64,000 nucleotides of DNA from Paenibacillus ginsengarvi (GCF_003626695.1 NZ_RBAH01000022.1:62001-126000); one strand, 5' to 3'. Positions 17,598 to 26,878 are shown, counted from the first letter of the stretch. A program made the numbers and translations. Notes: a model not told the origin generated them from the sequence alone.

Positions 17598-19526
17598 ATG
17601 GAGAACCGGAAATTAAGCCGACGAGCCTTGCTTAGCACGCTTGGGATTGCAGGCGGGACGGTGCTGGCGGGGAGTATGCTGACGTTTAATCGCGCCGAAG
17701 CGGCGAGCTTGTCGTGTGTGCAGGTGGACACGGTAGCAGAGATGCGGCTGTTAAGCAGCGTCGATGAGGGACAGTGGGTCCGGACAAGCGGCTACTATGC
17801 AGCGGGCGACGGCGGAGGCGCTTGCTACCGCATGGTTGCGAGCACGAGCTATACGGGGACGCCGGACGGATTCGTGGATCATGCACTAAGCGCTGCGGGT
17901 AAAGTAGCCGTGATGGATCTATCGAAAGGTATCGATATGCTGCAAGCCGGCGTCCAGTCCGGGGTCGATTGTACGGCTCGCGTTCGTGCGGCATATGCGA
18001 AAAATGCGAGGACGTACACCTACACGGGAGATATGGCGCCGATCATCGATTGCGACGATCCGAATTATCCGGCGTCCAAGTTTGCCGGCGGCATTTTCCC
18101 GCCAAGCTTCAGCCGCCACCTGTTCGACGGACAGTTCCGCTTTCAGGCGAAAGGGAGCGCGAACGGGGAATATATCCTGTTTAATTTTCAAGGCCGGGAG
18201 CATGTGACGATGTATCGCCCGCGGGTTATCGGCGATGTGGGTACGACGCATACGGGCACAGGCGGCGAATGGGGCTTCGGGTTTTACATCGTATCCGGCG
18301 CGAAGCATATTACGATTCAAGACGGATGGGCGGAGAAGTTTTGGGGCGACGGATATTACATCGGGGTTTATCCCGCGAATCCGACTTTGCCGATTCCGGA
18401 GCATATTACGCTGGAAAATTGCGTGGCCGATAACAACCGCAGGCAAGGCTTATCGATTACGGCCGGGCGCTGCTGCCGCATCATCGGCGGGGAGTATCGC
18501 AATACGGGGAATATCGCCTGGACGGGACCGGCGTTCGGTATTGATATTGAGCCGAATGCGCAGGCCAAGTCGTATGTCGATGTGTCTCTGATCGATGTGA
18601 CGACGCGTAATAACAAAATGGGCGGTCTGGAGCTTGTGCCCGGCTTCCTGTCCCGTTCCGTTGTAGAGGAGCCGTTCTTCAATGTATACGTATCGAACTT
18701 TCGTTCCATAGACGACGGGCAGAACGGCGCGATCAAATTCAACAACCCGGCTCCGAGCACTCCCGCCGAGCTGCAAAAAACGATTCGCGGGCAAATCGTG
18801 ATCGAAACGGCCATGATTGTGCGGCCCAAACGCAAAGGGGTAGAATGGGGGCGCTGGGGCAAGCATTCCCCGGTTGTCATAGCTACGGACGTGATGGTGC
18901 AGGACCCGAACGAAGAAGGGGTGACCGGGGTCAGTTATACGCTGCAAAGCGCATTCGTTCTCACCTTGACAGCGGACGATGTCACCAAAGGGATGACGCA
19001 CACCGGCCGCATTACGCTTATTCGTCCCCGCGCCGTTGACACACGCTCCACACCGAGGATGAGGGCGCCGTTCTGGATGCAGACGGCTCCGGGTTCGTCC
19101 GTGCAGCGGATGACGATCGTAGACGGCTTCGGAGAGAACGACCTGGACGGCAACAAAGGATTTATGCGGGTTAATGAGGCTGGTAGCGTGACCGTGCGTT
19201 ATACCGGGGATCGCCCCTTGAAGCTGCTGGATTCGCCGCTTGTTTGCGCATCGGGCATATGGGCCGGATACGAGCTGCGTTTGCCCGAGACAGCGACGGG
19301 CGTGCTCGATGTGGAACTGCCTGTTTCGTCCGTGTCGCTTGGTTTGACGTATACGATCGTTAACGCCTCGCAGGCGGGCGGTCAAGTGCGGATCAAGGCG
19401 GGCGGAGCGGATCAATTGAAGCTGAATGGCGCAGCCGCAGCGGCGTCGTGGATCGTCGAGCCGCAGGAGCGATACGCCGCGAACGCGAGTTTGCCCGGCA
19501 TATGGTCCCTGTCGGACACGCTGTGA
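17598..19526 (+). CDS. Tat-exported right-handed beta-helix protein, copy 2 of tandem pair
   Basis: A 642-residue paralogue of the preceding protein with the same layout: Tat signal (KLSRRALLSTLG), GYYAAGDGGGACYRM head, beta-helix (PEHITLENCVADNNRRQG, RIIGGEYRNTGNI), and the same fibre-like end. Stretches such as the GVQSGVDCTARVRAAYAKNA region are nearly identical even at the DNA level (around 15985-16065 and 17927-18010), which points to recent duplication or gene conversion. It lies 20 bp after copy 1, probably in one operon. Confidence 0.87.
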   Translation: MENRKLSRRALLSTLGIAGGTVLAGSMLTFNRAEAASLSCVQVDTVAEMRLLSSVDEGQWVRTSGYYAAGDGGGACYRMVASTSYTGTPDGFVDHALSAAGKVAVMDLSKGIDMLQAGVQSGVDCTARVRAAYAKNARTYTYTGDMAPIIDCDDPNYPASKFAGGIFPPSFSRHLFDGQFRFQAKGSANGEYILFNFQGREHVTMYRPRVIGDVGTTHTGTGGEWGFGFYIVSGAKHITIQDGWAEKFWGDGYYIGVYPANPTLPIPEHITLENCVADNNRRQGLSITAGRCCRIIGGEYRNTGNIAWTGPAFGIDIEPNAQAKSYVDVSLIDVTTRNNKMGGLELVPGFLSRSVVEEPFFNVYVSNFRSIDDGQNGAIKFNNPAPSTPAELQKTIRGQIVIETAMIVRPKRKGVEWGRWGKHSPVVIATDVMVQDPNEEGVTGVSYTLQSAFVLTLTADDVTKGMTHTGRITLIRPRAVDTRSTPRMRAPFWMQTAPGSSVQRMTIVDGFGENDLDGNKGFMRVNEAGSVTVRYTGDRPLKLLDSPLVCASGIWAGYELRLPETATGVLDVELPVSSVSLGLTYTIVNASQAGGQVRIKAGGADQLKLNGAAAAASWIVEPQERYAANASLPGIWSLSDTL

Positions 19527-19546
19527 TTCCACCGCAACCGGCAGAC

Positions 19547-19580
19547 GAGCTGTCTCCTTCGAGGAGGCGGCTCTGTTTGT
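19547..19580 (+). terminator. Probable terminator after the beta-helix pair
   Basis: An imperfect stem (GAGC..CTCC with GGAG..GCTC, 19547-19573) is followed by TGTTTGTCTT. The T-run is weak. Confidence 0.5.
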
Positions 19581-19670
19581 CTTGATCTTGCCCGCTTATT
19601 GACGAAGCTGTAAGGGACTGGTATTTTTTAATCAAGGATAAATAAACGGAGAACAGAGGAGGGATGAAGG

Positions 19671-20552
19671 TTGGAGATCAAAACCATGTCCTACTACAAG
19701 CACCCTCGCGATTTTCCATTCTGGATCAAGCGCAATCGCCATGACAAGTTCGACAGCCCGCCGCTGCACGGGCATGAATTTGTAGAATTGATCTATGTGG
19801 AGTCCGGGCAGGCGACCCACCTCTTCCAGGACATCTCCTACGAGGTGCGGGCCGGCGATATTTTTATTATTAACCCGGGGGAAGCTCACGGGTACTCGAT
19901 CCAGGACGGACAGCATATTGTCGTGACGAATTGCTTGTTCGACCCGGGGTTTATCCCAACCTCGCTATTGCGTGAGCTGCGCCTGTCCGATGCGCTGGAC
20001 TTTTTCTACGTGCAGCCGTTTCTGAACAAGGAAGCCCGGTTTCATCACAAGCTGAACCTGCGCGGCTCCATCGAGGATGTAGTCCGCTCCGGTCTGAAAG
20101 AACTGCACCAGGAGCTGGTGCAGGCCCGTCCCGGTTACCAGGCGGTCGTTCAGCTGCGAATGACGGAGCTGTTCATTTTGCTGTCCCGCTACTATACGGA
20201 AGATCAGCAGACGAAGGGAGACAGCGGGTCGAGCGAGCTGCTCGTTCAGCGGATCTGCGGCTATGTCGAACGCCATTATGACGAGCGGATTACCTTGGCT
20301 ACGCTCTCGGAGCTGTTTCATATCGGGGTGCGCCAGCTGAACCGGTTGTTTCATCGTCACAAAGCGTCAACGGTGATCGAATATGTACACCGGGTACGTA
20401 TGGAAAAGGCGAAACGGCTGCTCACCGATACGGACGAGAAGATGAACGTTGTCTCCGAGATGGTCGGATACGAAGATGTTGCTTTTTTTAGCAAATTGTT
20501 CACCAGAGTCACCGGCATGACGCCCGGCAAATATCGGGAGTTGCATCGCTAA
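19671..20552 (+). CDS. AraC family transcriptional regulator
   Basis: A 293-residue soluble regulator. The N-terminal cupin carries the usual HGHEFVELIYVESG and AGDIFIINPGEAHGY. The C-terminal AraC domain reads DERITLATLSELFHIGVRQL and SEMVGYEDVAFFSKLF, ending GMTPGKYREL. The TTG at 19671 is chosen because AGGAGGG sits 7 nt upstream; an in-frame ATG at 19686 is the alternative. It lies between the tandem beta-helix genes and the orphan binding lipoprotein and so may control either or both. Confidence 0.9.
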   Translation: MEIKTMSYYKHPRDFPFWIKRNRHDKFDSPPLHGHEFVELIYVESGQATHLFQDISYEVRAGDIFIINPGEAHGYSIQDGQHIVVTNCLFDPGFIPTSLLRELRLSDALDFFYVQPFLNKEARFHHKLNLRGSIEDVVRSGLKELHQELVQARPGYQAVVQLRMTELFILLSRYYTEDQQTKGDSGSSELLVQRICGYVERHYDERITLATLSELFHIGVRQLNRLFHRHKASTVIEYVHRVRMEKAKRLLTDTDEKMNVVSEMVGYEDVAFFSKLFTRVTGMTPGKYRELHR

Positions 20553-20580
20553 CCACTACGGACCGTAGTGGTCTTTTTGT
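20552..20580 (+). terminator. Rho-independent terminator
   Basis: ACCACTAC pairs with GTAGTGGT across a GGACC loop and is followed by CTTTTTGTT. It follows the AraC stop directly. Confidence 0.8.
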
Positions 20581-20682
20581 TGCAAAGAATGATGTGCCTG
20601 AAATGCGGCCATATGACCGAATCGCCATGTTGGAAGTCAACATCGCCAATGGAGGTTCGGGATCACACCGTTTATGATGAGG

Positions 20683-20698
20683 TTGGAAGCGCTTCGAA
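20683..20698. promoter_or_regulatory. Cre/LacI-type palindromic operator candidate
   Basis: TTGGAAGCGCTTCGAA matches the cre consensus WTGNAANCGNWWNCAW at all but one position and is itself nearly palindromic. It lies 20 bp before the ribosome binding site of the binding lipoprotein. It could bind CcpA or a LacI-family sugar repressor. Confidence 0.5.
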
Positions 20699-20732
20699 GC
20701 ATTCAATCTCACTAGTAAAGGGGTCGCAAACC

Positions 20733-22079
20733 ATGAAAAAGAAGTACCGCGCGATTATTCTTCCCGTATTGCTGGGCTCGCTGCTGACGGCATGTTCGTC
20801 CGGAAACGGAGGCGGGGGAGGGCAAGCCGGACCGGCTGAAGACGGAAAAACGCCTGCAGCGAAGACGGGGCCGAGCGAGCCTGTGGAGCTCATCTTTTAC
20901 AGCACGTCCGGCGAAGCGGAAGAAAGCTTCAACAGCAAGTTCGGCGACGTGATCCGCGCCAAGTTCCCGGATTACAAAATCTCGTACTTGCGTCAGGAGC
21001 CGGGCTCGCTGATACCGGAGGTGATCATGACGGGACGCCGGGTGGACATTATATACAACGTGTTCGACTACGTGATCGACCCGCTGCTGAATTCGGGCAT
21101 TGGCTACGACATGACCGATCTGGCCAAAAAACACGGCGTCGATCTGGCCCAGTTCGAGCCTTCGGTCATTGACGGCATACGCCGGGCGGGCGACGGCAAG
21201 CTGTATATGCTGCCGACCAGCCTTCAAGTGCCGATGGTATTTTACAACAAAAATTTGTTCAACAAGTTCGGCGTTCCGTTCCCGAAAGACGGCATGAGCT
21301 GGGATGAGATGAAGGCGACGTCGCAGAAGCTGACGCGCAAGGACGGCAATGTGCAGTATCTCGGCTTTATCGGTTCGCAGCAATATTCGCTCAAAATGAC
21401 TCCGTTCTCCGATCCTTATCTGGACGAGAAAACCGGCAAATCGACGTTCGAGCGGGAGACGTGGAAAAAGCTGATCGAGACGATCTTTATCGATACCGAC
21501 GCGAATAACGGCATGAAAAACTATGTCATCGAGAAAAAAGGACTGCCGACCCGTCTTAACTTTACGAATTCGCAAGATGTGGCGATGCTGCACTTCCACT
21601 CGGAATTCCCTGCGGCTGTGCCGAAAGATCTGGAGAAAATCGACTGGGATATGGTGGCCCTCCCGACGTTTCCGGAGCTGAAGGGCGTGGGCGGTCAGGC
21701 TACAGCCGTTGCGATGAGCATCACTTCGATGGCCAAAAACAAGGACGCCGCAATGGAAGTCATCAAGTTTTTGACGTCCAAAGAGTCGCAAACGGCCAAT
21801 TCGAAAAAAGGCATGATGACTGTGCTGAAAGACAAAACAATCGAAGGCGTCTTCGGCAGCGAAAGCCAGTTCAAGGATAAAAACTGGAAGGGCGCGTACT
21901 TCAATAAGCTGGCGCCGATCTCGTACAAGTCGACCTACGAGCTGCAGGTGGAAAAGGTGTACACGGCTGCTGTGCTGGATGCGATCCGCGGCGAGAAAGA
22001 CCTCAACACCGTGCTGCGCGAAACGGCGGAGAAAGCCGACAAGACCGTCGCCGATTTGAAGGCCGCAAGCAAAAAGTAA
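20733..22079 (+). CDS. Orphan extracellular solute-binding lipoprotein (family 1)
   Basis: A 448-residue lipoprotein with signal MKKKYRAIILPVLLG and lipobox LLTAC. The mature part has the sugar-binding-protein core YNKNLFNKFGVPFP and KLTRKDGNVQYLGF. The start is the ATG with AAAGGGG 8 nt upstream. It is clearly paralogous to the lipoproteins at 35866 and 60394, all of similar length and with shared N-lobe and C-terminal motifs. No permease genes lie nearby, so it must use a transporter encoded elsewhere, or act only in surface binding. It is followed by a GH106-like enzyme. Confidence 0.92.
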   Translation: MKKKYRAIILPVLLGSLLTACSSGNGGGGGQAGPAEDGKTPAAKTGPSEPVELIFYSTSGEAEESFNSKFGDVIRAKFPDYKISYLRQEPGSLIPEVIMTGRRVDIIYNVFDYVIDPLLNSGIGYDMTDLAKKHGVDLAQFEPSVIDGIRRAGDGKLYMLPTSLQVPMVFYNKNLFNKFGVPFPKDGMSWDEMKATSQKLTRKDGNVQYLGFIGSQQYSLKMTPFSDPYLDEKTGKSTFERETWKKLIETIFIDTDANNGMKNYVIEKKGLPTRLNFTNSQDVAMLHFHSEFPAAVPKDLEKIDWDMVALPTFPELKGVGGQATAVAMSITSMAKNKDAAMEVIKFLTSKESQTANSKKGMMTVLKDKTIEGVFGSESQFKDKNWKGAYFNKLAPISYKSTYELQVEKVYTAAVLDAIRGEKDLNTVLRETAEKADKTVADLKAASKK

Positions 22080-22145
22080 ACCGCCCGGTATGGAAGAACA
22101 GTTATTCCGCCCCGGGAGGATGCAGGAGCAAAGGAGATTTTGAGT

Positions 22146-24725
22146 ATGCATAACAGCGATGAACCTGCACGAATGCAGCAGTTCCGGCAGGCATTTATGG
22201 AGCCGGCCGACCGTTATTCTCCGATACCGTTCTGGTTCTGGAACGATCAATTGGATCACGGCGAAATCGTGAGGCAGCTGCGCGATTTTTACGACAAAGG
22301 GGTTGCGGGATGCGTCATTCATCCCCGCCTCGGCTTGTCCGAGTCGATCCCGTATTTGTCGGACGTTTACATGGATTATGTGGAGACGGCGGTCCGTGAA
22401 GCGGCCAGGCTCGGGATGCAAGTGATGCTGTATGACGAGGCGATGTATCCGTCCGGCTCCGCTAACGGCAAGATTGTCGAAACAAACCCGGCATATGCCA
22501 GCAGGGCCCTGGCGATGCGAAGGTGGAGCTGTACCGGAGGACGGCTCGAGACGCCGATCGCACTGAAAGACGGGGAGACGGTTTTGGCCGCGCAGGCGGT
22601 ACGGCATTGCGCGGACGGCACCATCGACCTGACCTCTGTCGCGACGCTCGCGCTGGAGCACGACACTCTCGTGTTCGAGCCGCCGGCTTCGGAAACGTGG
22701 TCGGTGCTGCTATTCGTGGAGACTTGGTCGCATGGAAAGATTCGCGGCGTTTACAAAGGGCAGGACGACGGTCAGCCGTTCGCGCCTCGTGCCGCGGATT
22801 TGCTCAATCCGGATGCGACGGCGCTGTTCATTGAACTGACGCACGAGGCGTACTACAGACGATTGCATCCGTACTTCGGCGACACGATTATCGCGATGTT
22901 TACGGACGAGCCGAACTTATTGGGGCGCGGCCCCGTGAGCGACTTGCGTCCGTGGACGCACGGATTTTTATCTTATGCCGCTGCGTTCGGCTTACAGGAG
23001 CGCGATCTGGCCGCCTTGTGGCTGGATGCGGGCGAAACCACGGCGGCGATTCGCTCTTCGTATCAGGCAGCCGTTCATGAACGTACGGTTCAGAGCTACT
23101 ATCGTCCGTTGTCGGAATGGTGCGCCGCCCACGGGATTCAGTTGACCGGACATCCGGCGCATAGCGACGAGATCGGTCTGCTCGATTATTTCGGACTGCC
23201 CGGACAAGATATCGTGTGGCGTTATTTCGAGCCGGGCGACGGTAAGGGCATTACAGGACCGCACAGCACCATGGGCAAATGCAGCTCCGACGCAGCCCGT
23301 CACCGCGGCAGAAGGCGCAACTTGAACGAATGCTTCGGCGCTTGCTTTCGCGAGCCGCACGGCTGGAACTTGCCGGCTGACGACATCAAGTGGTACATGG
23401 ACTGGCTGTTCGTCCGCGGTGTGAATATGCTCGTGCCTCATGCGTTTTACTACTCGCTGTCCGATTTCCGCAAGCACGAGCGTCCGCCGGATGTCGGACC
23501 GAACAGCATCTGGTGGCCGCACTATCGCTTGTTCAGCGGGTACATGCGGCGGATGAGCTGGTTGATGACGGACAGCGTGAACGTTACTGACGTCGCCGTG
23601 CTGTGCGAGGCGGAGAGGTTGCCTTGGGAAGCGGTTATGTCTCTGTATGAGCATCAGATCGAGTTCAACTATTTGGAGGAGCAGCTGCTCTTGCGGAACA
23701 GCGCTATTTCGGACGGGACGATCCGGATCGAGCGGCAAGTCTATAGGACGGTAATCGTCGATCAGCCGCAGCGGTTCCGGTCCGAGACGCGGGAGGCGCT
23801 GGAGCGGTTTGCGGACGGCGGGGGTACGGTGCTTGCGCTTGAGGCGAACGACAGTTACGCGCCGTTTGCACGTTTCATTTGTCCTGCAGAGAGGATCGAA
23901 GAGCTGGATCTCTTCGCCGATCGGCCGATCCGTCTGGAAGGAGCGGCGTCGTCCGCGATCCGGACGAGCGTCGTTCGCAAAGAAGGCTTCACTTGTTACG
24001 TGCTAGTGAACGAAGGCGAAGAACGCTGGGCAGGCCGCGTAACTTTGCGGCACAGCGGTTATGCGGAGCGATGGGATCCGTGGCACGCCGGGACGGAGAC
24101 GCAAACGGTCGAACGTTTAACCGATTCAAGCGGCATGTCTTTCGCCGCTGCCATCGAGAGGCGACAGGCGATCGTGTATGTGGTCGACGAATCGGCGCCG
24201 CCGCAGGAAAGCCCGGTTCAAGATGAGCCAAATCTGCTCGAAACGATTCCGCTTTCCGCACCGTGGACCGTAAGTCTGATCGCGCGGACGTTGCCGGATC
24301 AACCGGAGAAGGTAACGTCCGGACTCGAGGAAATTGCTGCGTCGGATGCGCGTGCGGAAGAGCCGTTCGTCTTGACGGCACTGACCGATTGGACGACATG
24401 GCCGCAGCTCGCGCATTTGTCCGGGACGATGCAGTACGAGACGGTTTTTGACTGGAGCGAGGAACGGGCTTTGTCCGGCGGCACAGTCCAGCTGGACTTG
24501 GGCGAAGCAGGGGAAATGGCGGAGGTGGAGCTGAACGGGGTACCGCAAGGCACCCGGTTCTGGCAGCCTTATGCGTACCATGACGTATCAGGCACGCTGC
24601 GAGCAGGGGAGAATACGCTCCGCGTGCGTGTCACCAATAGTTTGGCGAATGTGTTTTGCGAAGCGTCGCTGCCGTCCGGTCTGCTTGGTCCGGTTGTGCT
24701 GCGGCGGTACGGTCAAACCGAGTAA
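22146..24725 (+). CDS. Large glycoside hydrolase, GH106-like (candidate alpha-L-rhamnosidase)
   Basis: An 859-residue enzyme without a signal peptide. The start (PIPFWFWNDQLDHGEI) and GVAGCVIHPRLG resemble the TIM-barrel start of GH106-like proteins. FTDEPN near residue 255 is a likely acidic catalytic motif, as is the MLYDEAMYPSGSAN segment. Residues 720-859 form a galactose-binding-like beta-sandwich (EVELNGVPQGTRFW). The ATG at 22146 is preferred over a TTG at 22140 because AAGGAG at 22131-22136 gives 9-nt spacing. Probably cleaves rhamnose-containing oligosaccharides in the cytoplasm; the exact family is not certain. Confidence 0.8.
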   Translation: MHNSDEPARMQQFRQAFMEPADRYSPIPFWFWNDQLDHGEIVRQLRDFYDKGVAGCVIHPRLGLSESIPYLSDVYMDYVETAVREAARLGMQVMLYDEAMYPSGSANGKIVETNPAYASRALAMRRWSCTGGRLETPIALKDGETVLAAQAVRHCADGTIDLTSVATLALEHDTLVFEPPASETWSVLLFVETWSHGKIRGVYKGQDDGQPFAPRAADLLNPDATALFIELTHEAYYRRLHPYFGDTIIAMFTDEPNLLGRGPVSDLRPWTHGFLSYAAAFGLQERDLAALWLDAGETTAAIRSSYQAAVHERTVQSYYRPLSEWCAAHGIQLTGHPAHSDEIGLLDYFGLPGQDIVWRYFEPGDGKGITGPHSTMGKCSSDAARHRGRRRNLNECFGACFREPHGWNLPADDIKWYMDWLFVRGVNMLVPHAFYYSLSDFRKHERPPDVGPNSIWWPHYRLFSGYMRRMSWLMTDSVNVTDVAVLCEAERLPWEAVMSLYEHQIEFNYLEEQLLLRNSAISDGTIRIERQVYRTVIVDQPQRFRSETREALERFADGGGTVLALEANDSYAPFARFICPAERIEELDLFADRPIRLEGAASSAIRTSVVRKEGFTCYVLVNEGEERWAGRVTLRHSGYAERWDPWHAGTETQTVERLTDSSGMSFAAAIERRQAIVYVVDESAPPQESPVQDEPNLLETIPLSAPWTVSLIARTLPDQPEKVTSGLEEIAASDARAEEPFVLTALTDWTTWPQLAHLSGTMQYETVFDWSEERALSGGTVQLDLGEAGEMAEVELNGVPQGTRFWQPYAYHDVSGTLRAGENTLRVRVTNSLANVFCEASLPSGLLGPVVLRRYGQTE

Positions 24726-24735
24726 AGGCCTAAAC

Positions 24736-24778
24736 AACAAGCTGGTTACGCCCATGTGCGTTCCAGCTTGTTTGTTGT
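24736..24778 (+). terminator. Rho-independent terminator
   Basis: A 10-bp AACAAGCTGG/CCAGCTTGTT stem (24736-24745 with 24763-24772), followed by TGTTGTGG, ends the glycosidase transcript. Confidence 0.7.
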
Positions 24779-24799
24779 GGGAGGGCATGGCAAGAGACT

Positions 24800-25879
24800 T
24801 CAGCAAAGCTTTCGCATAATCGACTCGATCGGACCGCGCTTCATCCCTTTCCTCCACCAATACGAAAAGACGATGGCAATTATGAAATAAACGGTCCCAT
24901 AAGCCATTGAAAACGAAAGCTTGCCGTTTTCCAAATAACCGGCTGTCTCCAGTATCCCTAAACCGATAACGATATGTCCGATGTAATGAGATAACGATAA
25001 TTGACCGGTATGAATCACCGCTCGCGTCAGAAGAGCATCCTTATAATGCTCCACGATGGAGGAGCAAATCGCTATAGCAAACACAGCTGAACTTATTCCG
25101 GAGAGAACGTATAGCATGTTAGGCGGCATCGGCTTCGTTCCGAAAAAATAACGGGTCGCTTCATCATCCAGAACCGCGGAACTCCATATGCTTAGTAAAT
25201 AAGAAAGTATCTCGAGAAAAACCAGGCCAAACAGCGAGATCAGAAGCAGCTTCGACCGGTTAGCTTTATCCGGCCAGCGTTTCCGGCCCAACCACATCCC
25301 GAACAGGAAGAAGCCGAGCCAAGGAAAAACGGGATGAAATCCGTTAAAAACCAAATTGCGGGCAAATCCTTCCGGTGTCCACAAGTCCGTATACGCTTTA
25401 AAGCTCGATTCCCATCCCTTGCTGTAATCAAATACGAGTAAACAGACCTGCGATGTGACTAGAACTATAGCGAAAAGGCAAAGCAAGGTTTTGTCAGAGG
25501 CGGTAACCAAGACGGCCGCGGCAAGCATGAATACGGCATAATAATGCAAGATATCGGCGTTCCAGCCTATCCCTAGTAAAGCCGGTCCGGCTACAAAAAG
25601 GAATGCGGCTCTGCGACACAGGCTGTTCCGGCATTGATGTATAAGCTCTTTGCTCATGGACTTCCGGGTGTTCGAGGTCATTAGCGTTACACCGATGCCA
25701 GCCAGCACGACAAACAAGGCAGACGCCCTTCCTTCAAACATACCGGCAATCGACTGCAGCCATGCCGCAGCGTCATGTTCCGTCTGCATTGCCAGCTTAT
25801 AATTCACGATAATCATACCAAAGATTGCTAGAGCTCTGGCAAAATCGTAAGCGATTATCCGCTCTTTTGAGGGACCCAT
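24800..25879 (-). CDS. Multi-pass membrane protein, DUF418/acyltransferase-like
   Basis: About 359 residues with eight to ten membrane segments. The N-terminus RIIAYDFARALAIFGMIIVN and later LSHYIGHIVIGLG match the YeiB/DUF418 and heparan-glucosaminide-acetyltransferase-like group. Members are thought to move acyl groups across the membrane or act in export, but the function is unproven. An upstream in-frame ATG at 25888 directly abuts AGGAG, so the ATG at 25879, 9 nt from it, is the better start. A MerR-style promoter lies upstream. No operon partner. Confidence 0.82.
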   Translation of the reverse strand: MGPSKERIIAYDFARALAIFGMIIVNYKLAMQTEHDAAAWLQSIAGMFEGRASALFVVLAGIGVTLMTSNTRKSMSKELIHQCRNSLCRRAAFLFVAGPALLGIGWNADILHYYAVFMLAAAVLVTASDKTLLCLFAIVLVTSQVCLLVFDYSKGWESSFKAYTDLWTPEGFARNLVFNGFHPVFPWLGFFLFGMWLGRKRWPDKANRSKLLLISLFGLVFLEILSYLLSIWSSAVLDDEATRYFFGTKPMPPNMLYVLSGISSAVFAIAICSSIVEHYKDALLTRAVIHTGQLSLSHYIGHIVIGLGILETAGYLENGKLSFSMAYGTVYFIIAIVFSYWWRKGMKRGPIESIMRKLC

Positions 25880-25938
25880 CTCAATCATCTCCTGTGAAAG
25901 GTTTTAACGGCCAGCCGTTCGCCGATTCCAACGTTTCC

Positions 25939-25969
25939 AGGATAAGCCCTAGGTCAGACCTAAGGTCAA
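25939..25969 (-). promoter_or_regulatory. MerR-type promoter with 19-bp spacer and central palindrome
   Basis: On the minus strand TTGACC (-35, complement of 25964-25969) and TATCCT (-10, complement of 25939-25944) are 19 bp apart, the long spacer typical of MerR-activated promoters. Inside the spacer is the 13-bp palindrome TAGGTCAGACCTA (25950-25962). It points at the DUF418-type gene, about 50 bp from its start. Confidence 0.6.
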
Positions 25970-26085
25970 GGGGGACAACCACGGTTGGCAAAAAGGTGAC
26001 AACGGGTTAATTGATATTGTACATTAAATAGTCAGGTGAAAATCAGGTGAAGAAAATCACCGCATGTTTATAGAACAGGCCGTAA

Positions 26086-26523
26086 AACCCACGCCTTCAG
26101 GTCACCTTCGCGACATGGGAGCTTAGCCGGATGAATATGACGACAAGCATCGCCTTCGTCACGATCTGGCTAATGATCCGTTATGCTGGTATCGGGCTGT
26201 GCAACTCGCCGGTCACGAACTCGGCCATGTCGGCCGTATCCAAGGAAGAGTCAGGTCAAGCGTCCGGTGTTATGAACTGGATCAGGCAAGGGCTGGCGGC
26301 CATGTCGGTCAGCATATTCAGCTCGATTCTCGCTTCGCGCTCGGCAGCGCATCAAGCGGCGTTGCCGCCGTCCGCCGCCTAACCCCGCGAGCTGTCGCAA
26401 GCTCTTGCCATACAGGATGTGTTTGTCATCGGAACGGTTATTATTTTGCTGGTGCTTCCGCTTGTTCTGCTCATTCGGAGACCGAAAACCCAGGCGGCAA
26501 GCGCAAGCGGCCGAGCTGTTTAG
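26086..26523 (+). pseudogene. MFS drug-transporter remnant (DHA2/EmrB type), C-terminal part
   Basis: The frame reads WELSRMNMTTSIAFVTIWLM, then RYAGIGLCNSPVTNSAMSAV, which is the C-terminal third of a 14-TM DHA2 family exporter. It is interrupted by an in-frame TAA at 26380-26382, after which FVIGTVIILLVLPLVLLIRR completes the last membrane segment and stops at 26523. No start region or N-terminal two thirds are present, so it is a fossil. Confidence 0.8.
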
Positions 26524-26542
26524 CGTAGTTTCTATAGGGGGC

Positions 26543-26586
26543 GGGATACTGCTTGTTGCTGGCGACAAGCAATATCCCTTTTTGTT
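26543..26586 (+). terminator. Terminator of the former MFS gene
   Basis: GGGATA..GCTTGT pairs with ACAAGC..TATCCC (26543-26578) and is followed by TTTTTGTTTT, about 20 bp after the remnant's stop. Confidence 0.75.
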
Positions 26587-26613
26587 TTACCCGCTTCTTT
26601 CCCGCTGAAATTT

Positions 26614-26641
26614 TTGTTTACATTTTAGGAATACGTATAAT
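26614..26641 (+). promoter_or_regulatory. Candidate promoter for the third beta-helix gene
   Basis: TTGTTT at 26614 and TATAAT at 26636-26641 are separated by 16 bp in an AT-rich stretch. They leave a leader of about 230 bases before the gene; nothing else is recognised in that leader except a 13-codon frame starting at 26788. Confidence 0.45.
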
Positions 26642-26878
26642 ATAATTGGCGATAGTATTACATATTTACCCTTTTTAAAAGGCATATATGTGTTAAGAAT
26701 TCGTTTTCTCGAATCAATACGGTAATCGGTTTCTTTTTCGTGAAACGGAGTTTTTGCGGGGGTGAAGAACCTGAAACGATCAGGAGGATGAAGGTGAAAA
26801 TGTTCGAGCGATTTTGCAATTTTTTATGAAAGCGGATTCAATCTGGTAAGGAAAACGAATACATAGGAGGCGCATACT

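Noticed and set aside
22081..22661. Long minus-strand frame opposite the lipoprotein at 20733
   Set aside because: An antisense shadow of the GC-rich gene, with no ribosome binding site and no recognisable domain.
25950..25962. TAGGTCAGACCTA read as a FadR/GntR-type operator
   Set aside because: The palindrome would fit a GntR/FCD operator, but its position in a 19-bp spacer between -35 and -10 favours a MerR-type promoter.
26788..26829. 13-codon leader frame before the third beta-helix gene
   Set aside because: Has a GGAGG before ATG, but no regulatory pattern such as codon runs or a following attenuator is visible; too little to call.
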